A DNA stretch of 48,992 bases, from assembly GCF_000332315.1 (NCBI RefSeq), contig NZ_KB235937.1, forward strand, positions 1 to 48,992, in the 5' to 3' direction. The position numbers were made by a program, and so were the translations under genes. Position 1 is the first letter of the stretch. Each line of letters begins with the position of its first letter. Under the pieces are notes generated by a model. It had not been told where the DNA came from. It was given only the letters and a program-made list of their open reading frames with translations, and ran no database searches. The stretch comes from Prochlorothrix hollandica PCC 9006 = CALU 1027 (GTDB taxonomy: Bacteria; Cyanobacteriota; Cyanobacteriia; Prochlorotrichales; Prochlorotrichaceae). Positions 46,276 through 48,992 of the stretch are shown piece by piece.

Positions 46276-46619
46276 GGTCTAGATTTCCCTTGAGAGTTTG
46301 CCTCGGTCTAAATTCTGCTTGGGTCGCCCTTTTGCGTCGTCCTTTTGCGTCGCCCTGACTCTAGTCGCCCTGACCCTAGTCGCCCTGACCCTAGTCGCCC
46401 TGACTCTAGTCGCCAGACCGATCGGGCAAAATCTGGCTGGCCCTACCTCAGTGCCAGTCGTTCTGGGGATACCCGATCGAAGAGTGCGGCACCTACCAAC
46501 AAGCCAAGGTTGCCTAGGGATCAGAACACGGGGAGTAATGGACAGCGATCGACAGCCATAGGGTAACTTAACGGCCATGGGGTAACTTAATAGAACTGTG
46601 ACTTCCCCAGGAGACGGTC
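46276..46619. other. Divergent modBC-cobI intergenic region with 15-bp repeats
   Basis: No gene. CGCCCTGACTCTAGT-type 15-bp units start at 46351, 46366, 46381 and 46396. No cobalamin riboswitch pattern was recognised before cobI. Confidence 0.6.
46351..46415. repeat. 15-bp tandem repeat
   Basis: Four units of CGCCCTGAC(T/C)CTAGT plus a partial fifth. Confidence 0.92.
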
Positions 46620-47477
46620 TTGCTGCCTGATTTCGCCCCCCCTGCATCCCTCGACACCCCATCGATACCCCCTGACCCAGCAACGGGCACCCTCTATGGC
46701 ATTAGTGCAGGGCCAGGGGATCCAGACTTAATCACGGTGAAAGGGCTGCGATTATTACAACACAGTCCCGTAGTGGCCTTTCCCGCAGGGCGGGGCGATC
46801 GTCCCGGCATCGCTGAAACCATTATCCAGCCGTGGCTCCAACCCCATCAGCAGCGGTTACCCCTTTATTTTCCCTATGTCCAGGATCCCCAGGTATTAGC
46901 CGAGGCTTGGCATACCGCCGCCCAACAGGTGAACAGCCACCTGCACCAGGGCCAAGATGTGGCCTTCGTGGCGGAGGGGGATGTCAGTTTTTACAGCACC
47001 TTTAGTTACCTGGCCGCAGCAGTGCAGCAAACCCGTCCCCAGGGAAAAATCGTCACCGTTCCCGGTGTTTGCTCACCCTTAGCCGCCGCCGCAGTCCAGG
47101 GACAGCCCCTCACCCTCTGGCAGCAAAAACTGGTGGTTTTGCCCACCTGCCACCAAATGCAAGCTCTTGAGGACAGCCTTGATTTCGCCGATGTGGTGGT
47201 GTTGATGAAGGTCAGTTCCCGCTATGGCCAAGTGTGGTCGATCCTGGAACGCCGCAACCTCCTGCACCAGAGTTACATTGTGGAGCGCTGTGGTGCCCCC
47301 AACCAACAGGTTTATCAAGACTTGAGGGGTTTACCCCATCTGGCCTTGTCCTATTTTTCAGTCCTGGTGGTGTCGGTACAGCGAGACCATCCCCCCTTAG
47401 CAACCCTGCGATCGGTGACCCAAGCCCTGGGAGCCTTAGACGATAGGGTGCCCCCGATGGAAACCACTGCCCCTTAA
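46620..47477 (+). CDS. cobI: Precorrin-2 C20-methyltransferase
   Basis: SAM-dependent methyltransferase (285 aa) of the tetrapyrrole methylase fold, acting on precorrin-2 (or its cobalt form) at C20 in corrin-ring synthesis. The SAM-binding start GISAGPGDPDLITVKGLRLL lies at residues 28-47, and the central motif VAEGDVSFYSTF near residue 120 is the form typical of C20-methyltransferases. The start codon is TTG at 46620: AGGAG at 46609-46613 lies six bases before it, and no ATG or GTG occurs in frame before the conserved domain. The N-terminal 25 residues are Pro-rich and poorly conserved. No other cob/cbi gene is adjacent. Confidence 0.92.
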   Translation: MLPDFAPPASLDTPSIPPDPATGTLYGISAGPGDPDLITVKGLRLLQHSPVVAFPAGRGDRPGIAETIIQPWLQPHQQRLPLYFPYVQDPQVLAEAWHTAAQQVNSHLHQGQDVAFVAEGDVSFYSTFSYLAAAVQQTRPQGKIVTVPGVCSPLAAAAVQGQPLTLWQQKLVVLPTCHQMQALEDSLDFADVVVLMKVSSRYGQVWSILERRNLLHQSYIVERCGAPNQQVYQDLRGLPHLALSYFSVLVVSVQRDHPPLATLRSVTQALGALDDRVPPMETTAP

Positions 47478-47536
47478 AAAACTGCCCCTTAAAAAACAGT
47501 GCGGCCACGATCGCGGGATAGCGGTGCCGAGGAAGC

Positions 47537-48637
47537 CTACGCGACCCCCGAAGACTCCGCCGCCAAAGCCGCCAATTGTTCCTGCTGATCCCGACTAATG
47601 CAGGACTGTACTAATTCCTCCAAATCCCCCTCCAGGGTTCCTTCTAGACTGAAATTGCGGCCTAGACGGTGATCGGTAATGCGGTTGTCTTTGTAGTTAT
47701 AGGTGCGGATTTTTTCCGATCGTGCCCCCGTTCCCACCTGGGATCGACGCATGGAGGTCACCGCTTCCTGTTGCTCCCGCAGCTTAATTTCATAGAGCTT
47801 CGCCCGCAAAATTTGCATGGCCCGTTCCCGGTTTTGCAGTTGCGATCGCTCTTCCGTACAAAAGACTCGGATGCCCGTCGGTTTGTGGAATAAATCCACA
47901 GCCGTTTCCACCTTGTTGACGTTTTGGCCCCCGGCCCCCCCCGATCGGGCCGTAGATAGCTCAATATCCTTGGGGTCAATGGCCACTTCCACATCATCCA
48001 CTTCTGGCATGATGGCCACCGTCGCCGTCGAAGTATGTACCCGTCCCCCCGCTTCCGTCACCGGCACCCGCTGTACCCGGTGAACCCCTGCTTCAAACTT
48101 CAGTTGACTGTAAACGCGATCGCCCTGAATTTCTAAAATTGCTTCCTTACAGCCCCCCATATCCGCCAGGGACTCACTCAGCAACTTCACCCGCCAGTGT
48201 TTCCCCTCGGAATACCGGGAATACATCCGAACCAAATCCCCCGCCCAAATACTAGCCTCATCGCCCCCAGTCCCGGCGCGAATTTCCAACATAATATTCT
48301 TGTCATCATTGGGATCCTTGGGCAGCAATAAAATCTTGAGCTGCTGCTCCAACGCCACCGTCTTGTCTTCTAATTCTTCGATTTCCAAGGCCGCCATTTC
48401 CCGCCATTCAGGATCATGGGATTCTTTGTAAACCTGACGGGTTCCCTCCAAATCCTGCTGCACCTTGCGCCAGGTTTCATAGGCTAGCACCACCTCTTCC
48501 AAGGACGATCGGGCCGTCGCAATGCGCTGGAACTCCCTGGGATCACTGGCCACATCCGGATCCCCAAGCTGGCGAGTTAACTCATGGAAGGTCTTTTCAA
48601 CCGAGTTCAATTTTTCCAATAAGTGGGATTCAGCCAT
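47537..48637 (-). CDS. prfA: Peptide chain release factor 1
   Basis: Class I release factor (366 aa) that reads UAA and UAG. The stop-codon recognition motif is PVT in [16 protein letters not shown] (about residue 190), the RF1 form and not the SPF of RF2. The GGQ peptidyl-hydrolysis loop is in [17 protein letters not shown] (about residue 235). The N-terminal helical domain and the C-terminal [14 protein letters not shown] segment are standard. The gene stands alone, 36 bp upstream of which the second TnpB element ends. Confidence 0.97.
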   Translation of the reverse strand: MAESHLLEKLNSVEKTFHELTRQLGDPDVASDPREFQRIATARSSLEEVVLAYETWRKVQQDLEGTRQVYKESHDPEWREMAALEIEELEDKTVALEQQLKILLLPKDPNDDKNIMLEIRAGTGGDEASIWAGDLVRMYSRYSEGKHWRVKLLSESLADMGGCKEAILEIQGDRVYSQLKFEAGVHRVQRVPVTEAGGRVHTSTATVAIMPEVDDVEVAIDPKDIELSTARSGGAGGQNVNKVETAVDLFHKPTGIRVFCTEERSQLQNRERAMQILRAKLYEIKLREQQEAVTSMRRSQVGTGARSEKIRTYNYKDNRITDHRLGRNFSLEGTLEGDLEELVQSCISRDQQEQLAALAAESSGVA

Positions 48638-48673
48638 GGGGATATCGGGGGACTCTACTGTGGAGTATCAACG

Positions 48674-48992
48674 TTGACATGCTCCCCGACCTAAAGGTGC
48701 GGGGATTCTCCGGCTAGGCGAATAGTCCAAGCTGTTCGCTGTACGGCTGGCTAGACAAAGCAGTCGGATTGCCAGACATCCTGGTCTTACGCCCGTTCTT
48801 TGTCCATTTAGAGTCTTGGGTTAGCCCCAACCCAGACTTTTCGATATTTTTGGCGGCATTACCATCTCTATCATGTTCGGTTCCGCAACTCACACAGAGG
48901 ATGGAACGAACCGATAGAGCAACCTTGCCCCACCGAAAGCCACAATCAGAACAGATCTGACTGGTTGGCTCCCACCGACTGATGATCCTGAC
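48674..48992 (-). mobile_element. TnpB element, copy 2, right end (cut by window border)
   Basis: The 319 bp are the reverse complement of 43091-43409 with a single difference noticed (near 48725, a synonymous change in the Leu of LGLFA). The right tip TCAA falls at 48674-48677 on the minus strand, and the host flank reading outward begins CGTTGATACTCC. The rest of the element lies beyond the window. Confidence 0.93.
48714..48992 (-). CDS. tnpB: TnpB, C-terminal part (partial at window end)
   Basis: The last 92 residues of TnpB in one open frame: VRIISRWEPTSQICSDCG, the four zinc-finger cysteines, and HDRDGNAAKN with the third RuvC aspartate, ending LGLFA. Nothing visible here is broken, so this copy may be the intact parent; the decisive N-terminal part lies outside the window. 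Confidence 0.85.
   Translation of the reverse strand, partial: VRIISRWEPTSQICSDCGFRWGKVALSVRSILCVSCGTEHDRDGNAAKNIEKSGLGLTQDSKWTKNGRKTRMSGNPTALSSQPYSEQLGLFA

Noticed and set aside
46276-46619. Cobalamin riboswitch before cobI
   Set aside because: No B12-box-like sequence was recognised, and the ribosome-binding site is directly preceded by simple repeats.
46279-46683. Frame with ATRVR repeats upstream of modBC
   Set aside because: Created by the 15-bp tandem repeat and overlapping the cobI start.

Overview
This window is a piece of a cyanobacterial chromosome. The evidence is the cyanobacterial F-type ATP synthase operon with duplicated b and b' subunits, the photosystem II genes psbX and psb32, ycf66, the cyanophycin pair cphB-cphA, an SpkB-type kinase with pentapeptide repeats, a DUF4079 protein, and many GCGATCGC (HIP1-type) octamers. 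The richness in short tandem repeats and the moderately high GC would fit a filamentous cyanobacterium such as Prochlorothrix, but that species guess is weak.

Layout. Positions 1-3.1 kb hold a candidate structured small RNA with its own terminator, ubiA, a seven-copy 54-bp double-hairpin array and a YgfZ/GcvT-like gene. 3.1-8.2 kb hold a small unknown gene, gyrA, repeats and a CPBP membrane protease. 8.2-15.9 kb hold clpS and the whole minus-strand ATP synthase operon (atp1-a-c-b'-b-delta-alpha-gamma), with a MITE between atp1 and subunit a. 16-24.6 kb hold comEC, hpf/lrtA, an M48 protease, a VOC protein, trmD and 1 kb of nested repeats. 23.3-27.3 kb hold cphB and cphA. 27.8-31 kb hold a TolB-like lipoprotein, ycf66, psbX (41 codons) and yggT. 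31.3-42.3 kb hold accC, a GT4 glycosyltransferase, pheT, an SpkB-like kinase, psb32, a DUF4079 gene and trpS. 42.5-43.4 kb is an IS200/IS605-type TnpB element that has split a 59-codon gene. The rest holds a BI-1 family gene, a modB-modC fusion, cobI, prfA and the right end of a second, inverted copy of the TnpB element running off the window.

The genes are mostly housekeeping: energy (ATP synthase), photosystem II assembly and repair, translation (pheT, trpS, prfA, trmD, hpf), proteolysis, nitrogen storage, fatty-acid synthesis (accC), cobalamin and molybdate. The unusual part is the mobile and repetitive layer. I find at least three MITE-like families with visible target duplications: A, 94-97 bp, TIR GGCACCTCGA, about 6-bp duplications; B, about 89-103 bp, TA target; C, about 296 bp, 9-bp duplication. 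B has inserted once inside an A copy and once inside the terminus of a C copy, which gives a relative chronology. The TnpB element has an IS608-like architecture (TTAC target, TCAA right tip, bulged subterminal hairpins), a decayed tnpB, and an intact divergent 46-aa ribbon-helix-helix protein whose stop codon lies in the left-end hairpin. That arrangement is the best candidate here for something not commonly described.

All calls come from reading the sequence; no database search was run.
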